15,653 nt of DNA from an uncultured Clostridia bacterium (GCA_947624945.1 CANQMJ010000053.1:1-15653), one strand, 5' to 3'; counted from the first letter of the stretch, positions 1 to 8,401 are shown. A program made the numbers and translations. Notes: generated by a model not told the origin, from the sequence alone.

Positions 1-163
1 CAACGACGCGGGACATATCCATCAGGTGCGCGCCGGCGTGCCGACGGCGGCGATATCGGCGCCCGCACGCTATATACACACCGCGTCCGATGTAATATGC
101 TACGAAGATTACACGTCGACCGTCGCGCTTCTCGGCGCGCTCGCGGTCGAGGCAAAGCTCTGA
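1..163 (+). CDS. M42 family metallopeptidase, C-terminal end (partial)
   Basis: This is the last 53 codons of a gene that starts before the window; the reading frame begins at base 2 and ends at TGA 161-163. The translation contains a segment of the type G-V-P-T-A-A-I-S-A-P-A-R-Y-I-H-T, the conserved C-terminal region of M42 aminopeptidases in which the final His is a metal ligand. The next gene has the matching segment (S-I-P-T-R-Y-A-H-T-P). M42 enzymes are cytosolic dinuclear-metal aminopeptidases that form large tetrahedral assemblies and trim peptides. The stop is 16 nt before the next ATG, so the two paralogues are probably cotranscribed. Only the family can be assigned; substrate preference cannot. 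Confidence 0.85.
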   Translation, partial: NDAGHIHQVRAGVPTAAISAPARYIHTASDVICYEDYTSTVALLGALAVEAKL

Positions 164-179
164 TTGGAGGATAAAATAT

Positions 180-1160
180 ATGTACGAACTGCTCAAAGAG
201 ATAATGAAGCCGCTCAGCGTCTCGGGACGCGAGGAGAGCGTGCGCAGGGTGATAGAAAAAGCTGTCGAACCGTATGTCGACGAGGTCTACACGGACGCGC
301 TCGGCAACCTCATCGCGCATAAGCGCGGAGGCGAGGGCTCGCAGAAGCTGATGCTTGCCGCGCACATGGACGAGATCGGCTTCTTCGTCACCGACATCGA
401 CGACAAGGGCATGATACACTTCTCGAACGCGGGCGGCATACGCTTCGATACGACCGCGTACAGCGAGGTCGTATTCGAAAACGGCACGCGCGGCATACTC
501 GTCGGCAACGACGACGCGTCGTCGTTCTCGCTCGATACGTGCTACGTCGACATCGGCGCAAAGACGCGCTCGGAGGCGGCGAAAAAGGTAAAGACCGGCG
601 ACACGTTCGCGGTCGCCTCCAACATACGCCGTCTGCCTGGCGGCAGACTCGTCGGCAGACCGTTCGACGACAGGATAGGCTGCGCGATACTCGTCGAGGC
701 GGCGAAGCGCGCCGACGTCTCGCCCTACGACGTCTACTACGTGTTCACGGTGCAGGAGGAGGTCGGATGCCGCGGATCGCGCACGGCGGCGTACGCGATA
801 ATGCCCGACATAGCGATCGCGGTCGATATAACAAAGACGGGCGACACTCCCGGCGCGCCCAAGATGGCGGTCAAACTCGGCGGCGGCGCTGGAATCAAGA
901 TAAAGGACAACTCCGTCATCTGCGACCCGGCGCTCGTCGACAAAATGATAGAGGTCGCGAAAGCGCGCGGCGCGAAATATCAGCTTGAGATACTCACGAT
1001 GGGAGGCACCGACACATCATCGATGCAGGCGGCGGGAGCCGGATGCAGCGCGGGCTGCATATCTATCCCGACGCGGTACGCGCACACCCCGCTCGAGATG
1101 ATAGACTGGGGCGACGTAAACGCGTGCCTCGAGCTGACGATAGGCATGATAGAAGGCTGA
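180..1160 (+). CDS. M42 family metallopeptidase (glutamyl aminopeptidase/'cellulase M' type)
   Basis: A 326-residue protein, slightly short of the usual 340-360 for the family. All expected catalytic segments are present: A-H-M-D-E-I-G-F near residue 62 (metal His62, Asp64), P-F-D-D-R-I-G at 161-167 (bridging Asp163/164), Q-E-E-V-G at 192-196 (catalytic Glu193 and metal Glu194), A-V-D near 216 (metal Asp), G-G-T-D-T near 275-279, and T-R-Y-A-H at 298-302 (metal His302). Such enzymes release N-terminal residues from cytosolic peptides with two Zn or Co ions. Older annotations as endoglucanase are generally considered wrong. The start is fixed by GGAGG at 166-170, nine bases before ATG 180. It follows another M42 gene by 16 nt, and different paralogues in such tandems may combine specificities in one complex (inference). 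A strong terminator-like hairpin follows. Confidence 0.95.
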   Translation: MYELLKEIMKPLSVSGREESVRRVIEKAVEPYVDEVYTDALGNLIAHKRGGEGSQKLMLAAHMDEIGFFVTDIDDKGMIHFSNAGGIRFDTTAYSEVVFENGTRGILVGNDDASSFSLDTCYVDIGAKTRSEAAKKVKTGDTFAVASNIRRLPGGRLVGRPFDDRIGCAILVEAAKRADVSPYDVYYVFTVQEEVGCRGSRTAAYAIMPDIAIAVDITKTGDTPGAPKMAVKLGGGAGIKIKDNSVICDPALVDKMIEVAKARGAKYQLEILTMGGTDTSSMQAAGAGCSAGCISIPTRYAHTPLEMIDWGDVNACLELTIGMIEG

Positions 1161-1165
1161 CATGG

Positions 1166-1210
1166 GCGGGGAGAATGCTTTTGAAAAAGCTTTCTCCCCG
1201 CGCCTTTTTC
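1166..1210 (+). terminator. Intrinsic terminator after the M42 pair
   Basis: The arms 1166-1182 and 1185-1201 are complementary over 17 positions with one mismatch (GCGGGGAGAATGCTTTT against its partner). A short T-rich tail (GCCTTTTTC) follows. It begins 6 nt after the stop at 1160. The stem is unusually long for a terminator, and the downstream CTTTTTCAAA resembles a module near 12006-12030, so it may belong to a dispersed hairpin family. An ORF starting at ATG 1162 would run through the hairpin, which argues for a later start of the next gene. Confidence 0.75.
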
Positions 1211-1248
1211 AAAGAAACCATTTTAACATTTTACTTTCGGGAGAGGGT

Positions 1249-2268
1249 ATGTTTTCAATATCCGAAAAAACGGTACAAAATATCTTATCCGATTTCGGCA
1301 TAGGCGGCGACGTCGTACGCGTCGCCGAGCTTCAACGATACGACTACGAAAACGACAGCGCAAACCATGTACGACTCATCGTGAAAGCGGAGCTTGCAGA
1401 CGCGGCGAACGCGTTCGTCCTCCGCTTCGTCAGCGAGGACGGCGTGACGCGTTCGCTTATAGAGGACCAGTGCCGCTTCGCGGACACTATGCGTCAAAAC
1501 GGCGTCGCGACGCCGAAAAGGTACAGAGCCGGCGGCTCTTTCACGGAACAGTACGCGGCAGACGGCTATGACGTGACGGTCACGGTCGAGGACTTCGCCG
1601 AAAACGAGATAAAGCTCGTCGACGAGGATATAGCGGAAAAGACGGGGCGGCTGCTGGCAGGGATGCACAATATTTCGGAGGCGCTCGATCTGCATGTGAA
1701 AAACAGGGTGCTCTTTGACCCGCTCGACAAAAACGACTTATTCGACGCCGCGGAGTTTATGCGTTACGGCGCGTCGCTCGACGGCGGCGAAAAGGCGATA
1801 TATGATAAAATCGTAAGCATGTACGAATATCACATGCGCATACTGTCGCCGCTACGAACGCGGCATCGGTACGCGGTGCAGGGAGATCTCAGCGACTGCA
1901 ATATGTATACGACGGCAGACGGCAGCGTCGGCGTGTTCGACTACAACAACTGCGGCGACAACGAGCTTTTCTGCGACGCTATAATGGAGGGCGTATTCGT
2001 CTCACGGCTGATGGACTACCCGGAGGGCGCCGGCGTCGGCTTTGACGAAAGGCTTCTTTCGTCGTTTCTGCGCGGTTACAGAACGGCGCGCGACTTCACG
2101 GACGAAGAGAGGGCGCTCTACCCGCATCTATACGCCGTGATAAACGCGTTTTGGTGGCCCGACAACGTCGACGCGCTCGCCGAAGCCGTAAAAAACGGCG
2201 ACAGGTCGGGGACGCGCGAGGAACTCGAACGCGTCCTTGCGCGCATTTCCGACATGCAGACGGTGTGA
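1249..2268 (+). CDS. APH/choline-kinase-fold phosphotransferase-like protein
   Basis: A 339-residue protein when started at ATG 1249, which has GGGAGAGGG just upstream (about 1240-1247). The in-frame ATG at 1162 would add 29 residues encoded by the terminator stem and is rejected. The C-lobe carries the kinase-like catalytic loop A-V-Q-G-D-L-S-D-C-N around 209-218 and a metal-binding V-F-D-Y-N near 229-233, as in aminoglycoside phosphotransferase, homoserine kinase II and choline kinase relatives. The normal loop is H-G-D-x-x-x-x-N; here the His is Gln, while the catalytic Asp213, Asn218 and metal Asp231 are kept. The N-lobe looks normal, with A-F-V-L-R-F as a probable nucleotide-lobe strand. 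The substrate cannot be predicted. Nothing in the context implies antibiotic resistance; an unknown small-metabolite kinase is more likely. It is flanked by a terminator and a promoter and so may be monocistronic. Confidence 0.8.
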   Translation: MFSISEKTVQNILSDFGIGGDVVRVAELQRYDYENDSANHVRLIVKAELADAANAFVLRFVSEDGVTRSLIEDQCRFADTMRQNGVATPKRYRAGGSFTEQYAADGYDVTVTVEDFAENEIKLVDEDIAEKTGRLLAGMHNISEALDLHVKNRVLFDPLDKNDLFDAAEFMRYGASLDGGEKAIYDKIVSMYEYHMRILSPLRTRHRYAVQGDLSDCNMYTTADGSVGVFDYNNCGDNELFCDAIMEGVFVSRLMDYPEGAGVGFDERLLSSFLRGYRTARDFTDEERALYPHLYAVINAFWWPDNVDALAEAVKNGDRSGTREELERVLARISDMQTV

Positions 2269-2312
2269 GGCTGCATCAGTAAAAACTTTACATCAAAACG
2301 CGCCGCCGCGCC

Positions 2313-2341
2313 TTGATTTCACGCCTCGGGCTTGATATAAT
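2313..2341 (+). promoter_or_regulatory. Sigma-A-type promoter for the ABC exporter operon
   Basis: TTGATT (2313-2318) and TATAAT (2336-2341) are separated by exactly 17 bp. An A/T-rich stretch lies upstream (about 2280-2297). The predicted transcript begins near 2348, leaving a leader of about 30 nt with AAGGAG at 2367-2372. This is the only clear promoter before the run of genes ending at 8975, so the exporter, isomerase and kinase-sigma ORF may share one transcript. Confidence 0.8.
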
Positions 2342-2379
2342 ATACGAAACGTACAAAACGACCGAGAAGGAGACCTCGT

Positions 2380-4098
2380 TTGAAAAGGGTACTTCAATAT
2401 CTGAGACATTACGCGGTCGAGAGCGTGCTTGGACCGCTCTTTAAGCTGCTCGAGGCGACGTTCGAGCTGTTCATACCGCTCGTCGTCGCGAGCATAGTAG
2501 ACGTCGGCATCGAAAACGGCGACAGACCGTATATTGCGAAAATGGTGGGACTGATGGTGCTGCTCGGTATAGTCGGGCTCATATGCTCTGTCTCCGCGCA
2601 GTATTTCGCGGCGAAGGCATCGGTCGGCAGCGTGTCGATGCTGCGCCGCGCACTTTTCGAGCACATCCAAACGTTCGACTACACGACGCTCGACGAGCTC
2701 GGCACATCGACCATGGTGACGCGGCTGACGAGCGATATAAATCAAGTCGAGACGGGCATAAACCTGACGCTTCGCCTGCTTCTGCGCTCGCCGTTCGTCG
2801 TTGTCGGCGCGGCGGTGATGGCGTTCACCATCGACGCGAAGGCGGCGACCGTGTTCGTCATAGCGATACCGATACTCGCCGCCGTCGTATTCGGCGTGAT
2901 GCTCGTGACGCTGCCGCTCTATAAAAAGGTGCAGGGCGCGCTCGACAGAGTGCTGTCGGCGGCTCGCGAGAATCTGACAGGCGTGCGCGTGCTTCGCGCG
3001 TTCGGACGCGAGGACGACGAGGTCGAGAGGTTCGAGACGCGCGCGGACGCGCTCGTCAAAATGCAAAAATACGTCGGCAGGATATCGGCGCTCTTAAACC
3101 CGATGACGTTCGTCATCATCAACTGCGCCGCCGTCGCGCTCGTTTATATAGGCGCGCTGCGCGTCGACGAGGGCATGATCGAGACGGGCGAGGTCATAGC
3201 GCTCTACAACTACATGTCGCAGATACTCGTCGAGCTTATCAAGCTCGCAAATCTCATAATCAACATAACAAAGTCGGTCGCATCGGCGGGACGCGTCGAG
3301 GCGGTCATTGACACGGAGCCCGAACGCACGGGGAAGGACGCGGACTTCGACACCTCGTCTGAGTACGCGGTCGAGTTCGACCACGTCAGTCTCCGCTATA
3401 AAAACGGCGGCGCTGACGCTATCGAGGACATCACGTTCAAAGCGCGTCCCGGCGACGTCGTCGGCATAATAGGCGGCACGGGCTCGGGCAAAACGTCGCT
3501 CGTCAACCTCATCCCCGCATTTTACTCCGCGACGTCGGGAGACGTGCGCGTGTTCGGCGTTGACACAGCCGACGCCGACAGAGACGCGCTGCGGCGTCGC
3601 GTCGCCGTCGTCGCGCAGGGCGCGCCCATATTCTCGGGCACGATACGCGACAACGTAAAATGGGGCAGCATCGACGCCGACGACGGGGACGTCATGGCGG
3701 CGATAACGACGGCGCAGTGCGCGGACGTCGTGGCGGCGAAGGAGCACGGACTCGACGAAAATATCGAGCGGGGCGGCGTCAACCTTTCGGGCGGACAGCG
3801 CCAGCGACTCTCGATCGCAAGAGCGCTCGCGAAGCGCGCGGATATACTCATCCTCGACGACAGCTCGTCGGCGCTCGACTTCGCGACCGACGCGGCGCTC
3901 CGTCGCGCGCTCGGCGCGCTCGAACCGAAGCCGACGATGTTCATCGTCTCACAGCGGACGAGCTCAATCGAGCACGCGGACCTCATAATCGTGCTCGACG
4001 GAGGACGGTGCGTGGGACAGGGCAAGCACGACGAACTTCTTTTGACCTGCCCCGTCTACCGTGAAATATACGAGCTTCAGGGAGGTGGCGGCATATGA
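2380..4098 (+). CDS. ABC exporter half-transporter (degenerate-site subunit of a heterodimer)
   Basis: A 572-residue type IV (exporter-fold) ABC protein: a transmembrane domain of about six helices (residues 15-305) and a nucleotide-binding domain (330-572). It starts with TTG at 2380, chosen because AAGGAG ends 7 nt before it. Motifs: Walker A G-G-T-G-S-G-K-T at 365-372, Q-loop Gln413, signature L-S-G-G-Q at 469-473, Walker B I-L-I-L-D-D at 489-494, and switch region S-Q-R at 524-526. The catalytic Glu after Walker B is Asp494 and the switch His is Gln525, so its own ATP site should be weakly hydrolytic. This is the known pattern of the TM287 subunit of TM287/288-type exporters. Its canonical signature would complete the active site of the partner encoded next, whose start overlaps this stop by ATGA. 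The cargo, probably a drug, lipid or peptide, cannot be told. Confidence 0.95.
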   Translation: MKRVLQYLRHYAVESVLGPLFKLLEATFELFIPLVVASIVDVGIENGDRPYIAKMVGLMVLLGIVGLICSVSAQYFAAKASVGSVSMLRRALFEHIQTFDYTTLDELGTSTMVTRLTSDINQVETGINLTLRLLLRSPFVVVGAAVMAFTIDAKAATVFVIAIPILAAVVFGVMLVTLPLYKKVQGALDRVLSAARENLTGVRVLRAFGREDDEVERFETRADALVKMQKYVGRISALLNPMTFVIINCAAVALVYIGALRVDEGMIETGEVIALYNYMSQILVELIKLANLIINITKSVASAGRVEAVIDTEPERTGKDADFDTSSEYAVEFDHVSLRYKNGGADAIEDITFKARPGDVVGIIGGTGSGKTSLVNLIPAFYSATSGDVRVFGVDTADADRDALRRRVAVVAQGAPIFSGTIRDNVKWGSIDADDGDVMAAITTAQCADVVAAKEHGLDENIERGGVNLSGGQRQRLSIARALAKRADILILDDSSSALDFATDAALRRALGALEPKPTMFIVSQRTSSIEHADLIIVLDGGRCVGQGKHDELLLTCPVYREIYELQGGGGI

Positions 4099-5846
4099 AA
4101 ACGAAAGGCTCGGGCGCCGCGTGGCGGTATGTGATGGCAACTCTGCGCCCGTATGCGCCGCTTGTTGCGCTGTCGATACTGCTCTCGGCGGGCTCGGTAG
4201 TGCTGACGCTCTATATCCCGATTCGCATAGGCAACATAATCGACCTCATCATAGGAAAGAGAAACGTCGACTTCGGCGGAATTTTGCCGATACTGTGGCA
4301 GATAGCGGCGATGGCGGCGACGACCGGCGTCATGCAGTGGGTGTCGGGCGTCATAAACAACCGCGTCGCGTATACGGTCGTGCGCGATGTTAGATGCGCG
4401 GCGTTCAGACGCATACAGACGCTGCCGCTCTCATATATCGACTCTCACCCGTCGGGAGAGATAGTTTCGCGCATTATAGCCGACGCCGACAAATTCTCGG
4501 ACGGACTGCTCCTCGGCTTCACACAGCTTTTCACGGGAGTTTTGACCATACTCGGCACGCTTCTAATCATGATGCGTATAGACTTCCGGATCGCGCTCGC
4601 CGTCGTGGTGCTCACGCCGCTGTCGATATTCGTCGCTAAATTCATCGCGCAGCACACGTATTCGATGTTCAAGCTTCAATCCGAGTCGCGCGGGGACATG
4701 ACGTCCTACATCGACGAAATGATATCGGGCGCGAAAACTGTCAAGGCATACGGACGCGCCGCGTCCTGCATGGACGAGTTCGACGTATATAACGAAAAGC
4801 TCGCGAAGTATTCGCTCCGCGCTATATTTTTTTCATCGCTGACGAATCCCGCGACGCGCTTCGTCAACTCCGTCGTCTACGCCGTCGTGACGCTGACGGG
4901 CGCGCTCACGGCGATAGGAGGCGGCATATCGGTCGGTATGCTCACGAGCTTCCTCTCGTACGCGAACCAGTACGCGAAGCCGTTCAACGAGATATCGGGC
5001 GTCGTGACAGAATTTCAGGGCGCGCTCGCGTCTGCGGCGAGGCTATACGAGATAGTGAACGAATCGCCGGAGCCGCCGGACGGCAGAGAAGTCCTCGCGG
5101 ATGTCGACGGAAACGTCGCGTTCGACTCTGTTTCGTTCTCGTACACGCCTTCGCGTCCGCTCATCAAAAACGTCGATATCGACGTTAAAGCGGGCGAGCA
5201 CATAGCGATAGTCGGTCCGACAGGCTGCGGCAAGACGACGCTCATCAACCTTCTTATGCGCTTTTACGACGTGACGGGCGGCAAGATAACCGTCGACGGC
5301 AGCGACATCAAGGACGTGACGCGGCGCAGCCTGCGCTCGAGCTACGGCATGGTGCTCCAGGACACATGGCTGCGCGCGGGAACAGTCCGCGAGAACATAA
5401 AGCTCGGATGTCCCGACGCGACTGACGAAGAAATGATAGCGGCGGCGAAAGCCGTACACGCCGATGGCTTCATACGCCAGCTCCCGCACGGATATGACAC
5501 AGTGCTCGGCGAGAGCGGGGAAGGGCTGTCGCAGGGACAGCGCCAGCTCCTCTCGATATCGCGCGTCATGCTGTCGCTGCCGCCGATACTCATACTCGAC
5601 GAGGCGACCTCGTCGATAGATACGCGCACCGAGCGTCGCATCAGCCGCGCGTTTGAGAAGATGATGACGGGAAGGACGACGTTCATCGTCGCTCATAGGC
5701 TGTCGACGATACGCGGCTCCGACAAAATACTCGTCATGCGCGACGGCGACATAATCGAGCAGGGAAAGCACGACGAGCTGCTCGCCGCAAACGGATTCTA
5801 CGCGGCGCTCTGGAACAGTCAGTTCGCCGCCGTCGATAACAAATAA
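4095..5846 (+). CDS. ABC exporter half-transporter (catalytic-site subunit of a heterodimer)
   Basis: A 583-residue exporter-fold ABC protein with a transmembrane domain at roughly 20-310 and an ATPase domain at 340-580. Motifs: Walker A G-P-T-G-C-G-K-T (374-381), Q-loop Gln422, Walker B I-L-I-L-D-E (498-503) with catalytic Glu503, and switch A-H-R with His534. The signature is L-S-Q-G-Q (478-482) instead of L-S-G-G-Q. It therefore has a full Walker B and switch but an altered signature, the mirror image of the preceding subunit and the same division of labour seen in TM288. The pair should form one active and one degenerate ATP site. ATG 4095 overlaps the previous stop (ATGA), with GGAGGTGG at 4081-4088. 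The next gene begins 13 nt after the stop. Confidence 0.95.
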   Translation: MKTKGSGAAWRYVMATLRPYAPLVALSILLSAGSVVLTLYIPIRIGNIIDLIIGKRNVDFGGILPILWQIAAMAATTGVMQWVSGVINNRVAYTVVRDVRCAAFRRIQTLPLSYIDSHPSGEIVSRIIADADKFSDGLLLGFTQLFTGVLTILGTLLIMMRIDFRIALAVVVLTPLSIFVAKFIAQHTYSMFKLQSESRGDMTSYIDEMISGAKTVKAYGRAASCMDEFDVYNEKLAKYSLRAIFFSSLTNPATRFVNSVVYAVVTLTGALTAIGGGISVGMLTSFLSYANQYAKPFNEISGVVTEFQGALASAARLYEIVNESPEPPDGREVLADVDGNVAFDSVSFSYTPSRPLIKNVDIDVKAGEHIAIVGPTGCGKTTLINLLMRFYDVTGGKITVDGSDIKDVTRRSLRSSYGMVLQDTWLRAGTVRENIKLGCPDATDEEMIAAAKAVHADGFIRQLPHGYDTVLGESGEGLSQGQRQLLSISRVMLSLPPILILDEATSSIDTRTERRISRAFEKMMTGRTTFIVAHRLSTIRGSDKILVMRDGDIIEQGKHDELLAANGFYAALWNSQFAAVDNK

Positions 5847-5859
5847 AGGGGAACTTTAT

Positions 5860-6540
5860 ATGAAACGCTCAGAGATAAACCGCATAATGCGGGAAAACCT
5901 CGAATTTATCGAAAAGATGGGATTCCGTCTGCCGCCGTTCGCGTTTTACGCGCCCGAGACGTGGCGGACGCTCGGTCACGAGTACGACGAGATACGCACC
6001 CACATGCTCGGCTGGGACATCACCGACTACGGTCACGGCGACTTTTCAAATATAGGACTGTTTCTCTTCACGCTCAGAAACGGCTCGCTGTCGGACCCCT
6101 CGTGCATAAAGACGTACGCGGAAAAAATACTCATTTCCGACGAGGACCAGTATTCGCCGATGCACTTCCACTTTCACAAAATGGAGGACATCATCAACCG
6201 CGGCGGCGGCAACCTCATCGTCGAGGTCTACAACTCCGACGAAAACGAGGGACTTGCCGCGACCGATGTTACCGTTACGACCGACGGCGTCGTGAGAACG
6301 GTCCCGGCTGGGACAAAGCTGTGCCTGACGCCGGGCGAGAGCATCACGCTGCCGCCGCGCCAGTATCACGCGTTTTGGGCGGAGCGCGGAACGGGCAAGG
6401 TGCTGATAGGCGAGGTCTCGATGGTGAACGACGACAACACGGACAACCGCTTTTACGAGACGCAGGGACGTTTCCCGAAGATAGAGGAGGACGAGGCGCC
6501 GCTCTATCTTCTCTGCAACGAGTACCCGCAGGCGAGGTGA
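5860..6540 (+). CDS. D-lyxose/D-mannose isomerase family protein (cupin)
   Basis: A 226-residue cupin enzyme of the D-lyxose ketol-isomerase family, which interconverts D-lyxose with D-xylulose and D-mannose with D-fructose using a divalent metal, usually Mn. The family motif is clear: M-H-F-H-F-H-K-M-E-D-I-I-N-R-G-G-G from residue 101, giving metal ligands His102, His104 and Glu109, with the fourth, His170, in R-Q-Y-H-A-F-W. Length matches the family (about 225-230). ATG 5860 is preceded by AAGGGGA with good spacing. It lies 13 nt after the ABC exporter gene, and the next ORF, a PfkB kinase, starts 10 nt after its stop. A fructokinase is the natural partner for a mannose-to-fructose isomerase, so sugar catabolism is likely. 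Why it is downstream of an exporter is unclear. Confidence 0.93.
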   Translation: MKRSEINRIMRENLEFIEKMGFRLPPFAFYAPETWRTLGHEYDEIRTHMLGWDITDYGHGDFSNIGLFLFTLRNGSLSDPSCIKTYAEKILISDEDQYSPMHFHFHKMEDIINRGGGNLIVEVYNSDENEGLAATDVTVTTDGVVRTVPAGTKLCLTPGESITLPPRQYHAFWAERGTGKVLIGEVSMVNDDNTDNRFYETQGRFPKIEEDEAPLYLLCNEYPQAR

Positions 6541-6550
6541 GGCATGCATC

Positions 6551-8401
6551 ATGGAAAACATGAAAAAAGTGAAGCTCGCCGTATTCGGCGAAATACTGTT
6601 TGATATATTCGGCGACGAACGGAGGATAGGCGGCGCGCCGTTCAACTTTGCCGCTCACGCATCGCGCCTCGGCGCGGACGTCGACATGATATCGGCGGTC
6701 GGCTGCGACGAACTCGGAAAATCTGCACTCGACATCGCGCGCGGCTTCGGCATGGACACGGAAAACGTCGCGACTATAAATATCGACACGGGCTACTGCC
6801 GCGTCACGCTCCGCGACGGCTCGCCGTCTTACGAGCTCGTCGGCGGCGTCGCATACGACAAGATACCGATGCCGAACAAAGTAGGCAAAGCGGACGCGTT
6901 CTGCTTCGGCACGCTCGCACAGCGCGGCGAGGTGTCGCGCGCGACGCTGCGCGAGCTGCTCGCACACCGCGAGCTCTACGGCGAGATATTCTACGACGTC
7001 AACATCCGCGGCAATCACTGGGCGCGCGGTGTTGTCGACGAGTCAACGAGCGCAGCGACGATACTGAAGCTGTCGCGCGAGGAAGTCGTGATGATGGACA
7101 CGGATGTTACGTATGCGCCGGGCAGGGAGGAGGACGTCTGCCGCGCGCTCGCGGCAAAATATCCGAATCTGCGCCTCATCGCGCTGACGCTCGACAAGGA
7201 CGGCTCCGTCGTATACGATACGAAAGCGGAGCGCATATACAGCTCGCCTAAGCCGTCGTCGAAGCTCGTGTCCGCCGTCGGCGCGGGCGACAGCTTCTCG
7301 GCGTGCTTCCTCGTCAACTATCTGCGCAGCGCGGGTATCCAAAAGCTGCTCGACTCCCTCTACGGCTGGTGCTACTCGAAAACGAGCGGCAGCACGGAGG
7401 CGCAGGAGCTCTGCTCCGACATCACGTTCGCGATAGTCAAAACCGCGAACCGCGACCCGGACGCGGAGGTCGAAAACGCGTACGCGTTCATATGGCAGGC
7501 GGCGCGCCGCGTCTACGCCGACTTCGCCGAGAAAAAGCGTCTCACATCTGTGCGCACGTATCACGGCGACGCCGAACTTGCGATGGCGACCATAGCGGAC
7601 AGTGACGGCGCATACGCGGACGACGACGATAACGACGCCGAGTCGCTGTCGCTCATACTGCACCGCATCTCGTTTCTGTCGCGCATATACCGCGAGGTGA
7701 TGATCGCGTTCTATCTCGACGGGCTGCCGGTCGCGGAGATAGCGAAGCAGCAGAACACGAGCGAGGGCACGGTGCGCGAACGGCTGCGGGCGGCAAGAGG
7801 CAGGATCAGGGACGAGGTAAAGGAGATCATGGAAATGGAAGACAAAAACACGAAAACGATGGACAGACCGACGTCTTTGCAGAGGCTCGACCTTGACCTC
7901 TGGGGTTCGGGAAGACCGATGTGGAGCGACCCGCGAGGACTGCTCGACAGACAGCTTTCGAGGCACGTCCTTTGGCTGTGCCGCAAAAAGCCGCGCACGC
8001 CGAAGGAGATATCGGACGAGCTCGATGTGCCGATGGTGTATATCGAGGAAGAATGCGAGCTTCAGGCGGAAGGCGAAAACGGCAAATACGGCGCTCTGCG
8101 CCGCGTCGACGGCGGGAAGTACGTGATCAATTTTCCGCTTCTCGACAGCGACGAATTTAAGCGCGGCTGCGACATCTACGGCGAGGTCATTCCGAGCGCG
8201 GTCGAGGCGATAAAATCATACGTCGCCGAGCATGAGAGCGAGTATCTGGCGTTCCCGTACAGGAATAAGACCGTGACGCTTCCGCTCGTAATGTGGCGTC
8301 AGGCGCACTATATCGGAGATCTCCTCGGCAAAGAGGTAAATAAGCTTCTCGGCGAGAAGTATTTCGCGGAGGAAACGAAGCCCGACCGTCCGTTTTCATA
8401 G
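6551..8401 (+). CDS. PfkB sugar kinase (C-terminally truncated) fused in frame to an ECF-like sigma factor; frameshifted at the 3' end
   Basis: One 616-codon frame contains two unrelated proteins. Residues 1 to about 260 are a PfkB/ribokinase-fold fructokinase: I-G-G-A-P-F-N-F-A-A-H near 26-36, Y-D-V-N-I-R-G-N-H-W near 148-157, and A-V-G-A-G-D-S-F with catalytic Asp247. The kinase normally continues about 40 residues beyond G-A-G-D; here it changes near residues 258-266 into a sigma factor. Region 2 is about 264-330 (S-L-Y-G-W-C-Y-S-K-T), then an acidic linker (355-365), and region 4 is about 366-421 with the helix-turn-helix P-V-A-E-I-A-K-Q-Q-N-T-S-E-G-T-V-R. Next comes a second, winged-helix-like segment (about 470-530, T-P-K-E-I-S-D-E-L-D-V-P) and more C-terminal domain up to TAG 8399-8401. 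No in-frame ATG precedes region 2 after the junction, so the sigma part could only be made as the fusion. The SD is GAGGTGAGG at 6533-6541. The sigma reading frame continues after the stop in another frame (next entry). Confidence 0.85.
   Translation: MENMKKVKLAVFGEILFDIFGDERRIGGAPFNFAAHASRLGADVDMISAVGCDELGKSALDIARGFGMDTENVATINIDTGYCRVTLRDGSPSYELVGGVAYDKIPMPNKVGKADAFCFGTLAQRGEVSRATLRELLAHRELYGEIFYDVNIRGNHWARGVVDESTSAATILKLSREEVVMMDTDVTYAPGREEDVCRALAAKYPNLRLIALTLDKDGSVVYDTKAERIYSSPKPSSKLVSAVGAGDSFSACFLVNYLRSAGIQKLLDSLYGWCYSKTSGSTEAQELCSDITFAIVKTANRDPDAEVENAYAFIWQAARRVYADFAEKKRLTSVRTYHGDAELAMATIADSDGAYADDDDNDAESLSLILHRISFLSRIYREVMIAFYLDGLPVAEIAKQQNTSEGTVRERLRAARGRIRDEVKEIMEMEDKNTKTMDRPTSLQRLDLDLWGSGRPMWSDPRGLLDRQLSRHVLWLCRKKPRTPKEISDELDVPMVYIEEECELQAEGENGKYGALRRVDGGKYVINFPLLDSDEFKRGCDIYGEVIPSAVEAIKSYVAEHESEYLAFPYRNKTVTLPLVMWRQAHYIGDLLGKEVNKLLGEKYFAEETKPDRPFS

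Noticed and set aside
1162..1248. Upstream start (ATG 1162) for the APH-fold protein
   Set aside because: The extra 29 residues are encoded by the terminator stem and its tail. ATG 1249 has a good ribosome binding site.
2293..7966. Long minus-strand frames opposite the ABC, isomerase and kinase genes (for example 2293-3066, 5043-5771, 7043-7966)
   Set aside because: They are rich in Arg, His, Val and Asp, have no recognisable domains, and lie antisense to well-supported genes. They are by-products of GC-rich coding sequence.
8385..8401. Programmed -1 frameshifting as the explanation for the sigma factor frame break
   Set aside because: There is no standard slippery heptamer, and a second break of the same sense near 8910 would need another event. 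Base loss or sequencing error is simpler.
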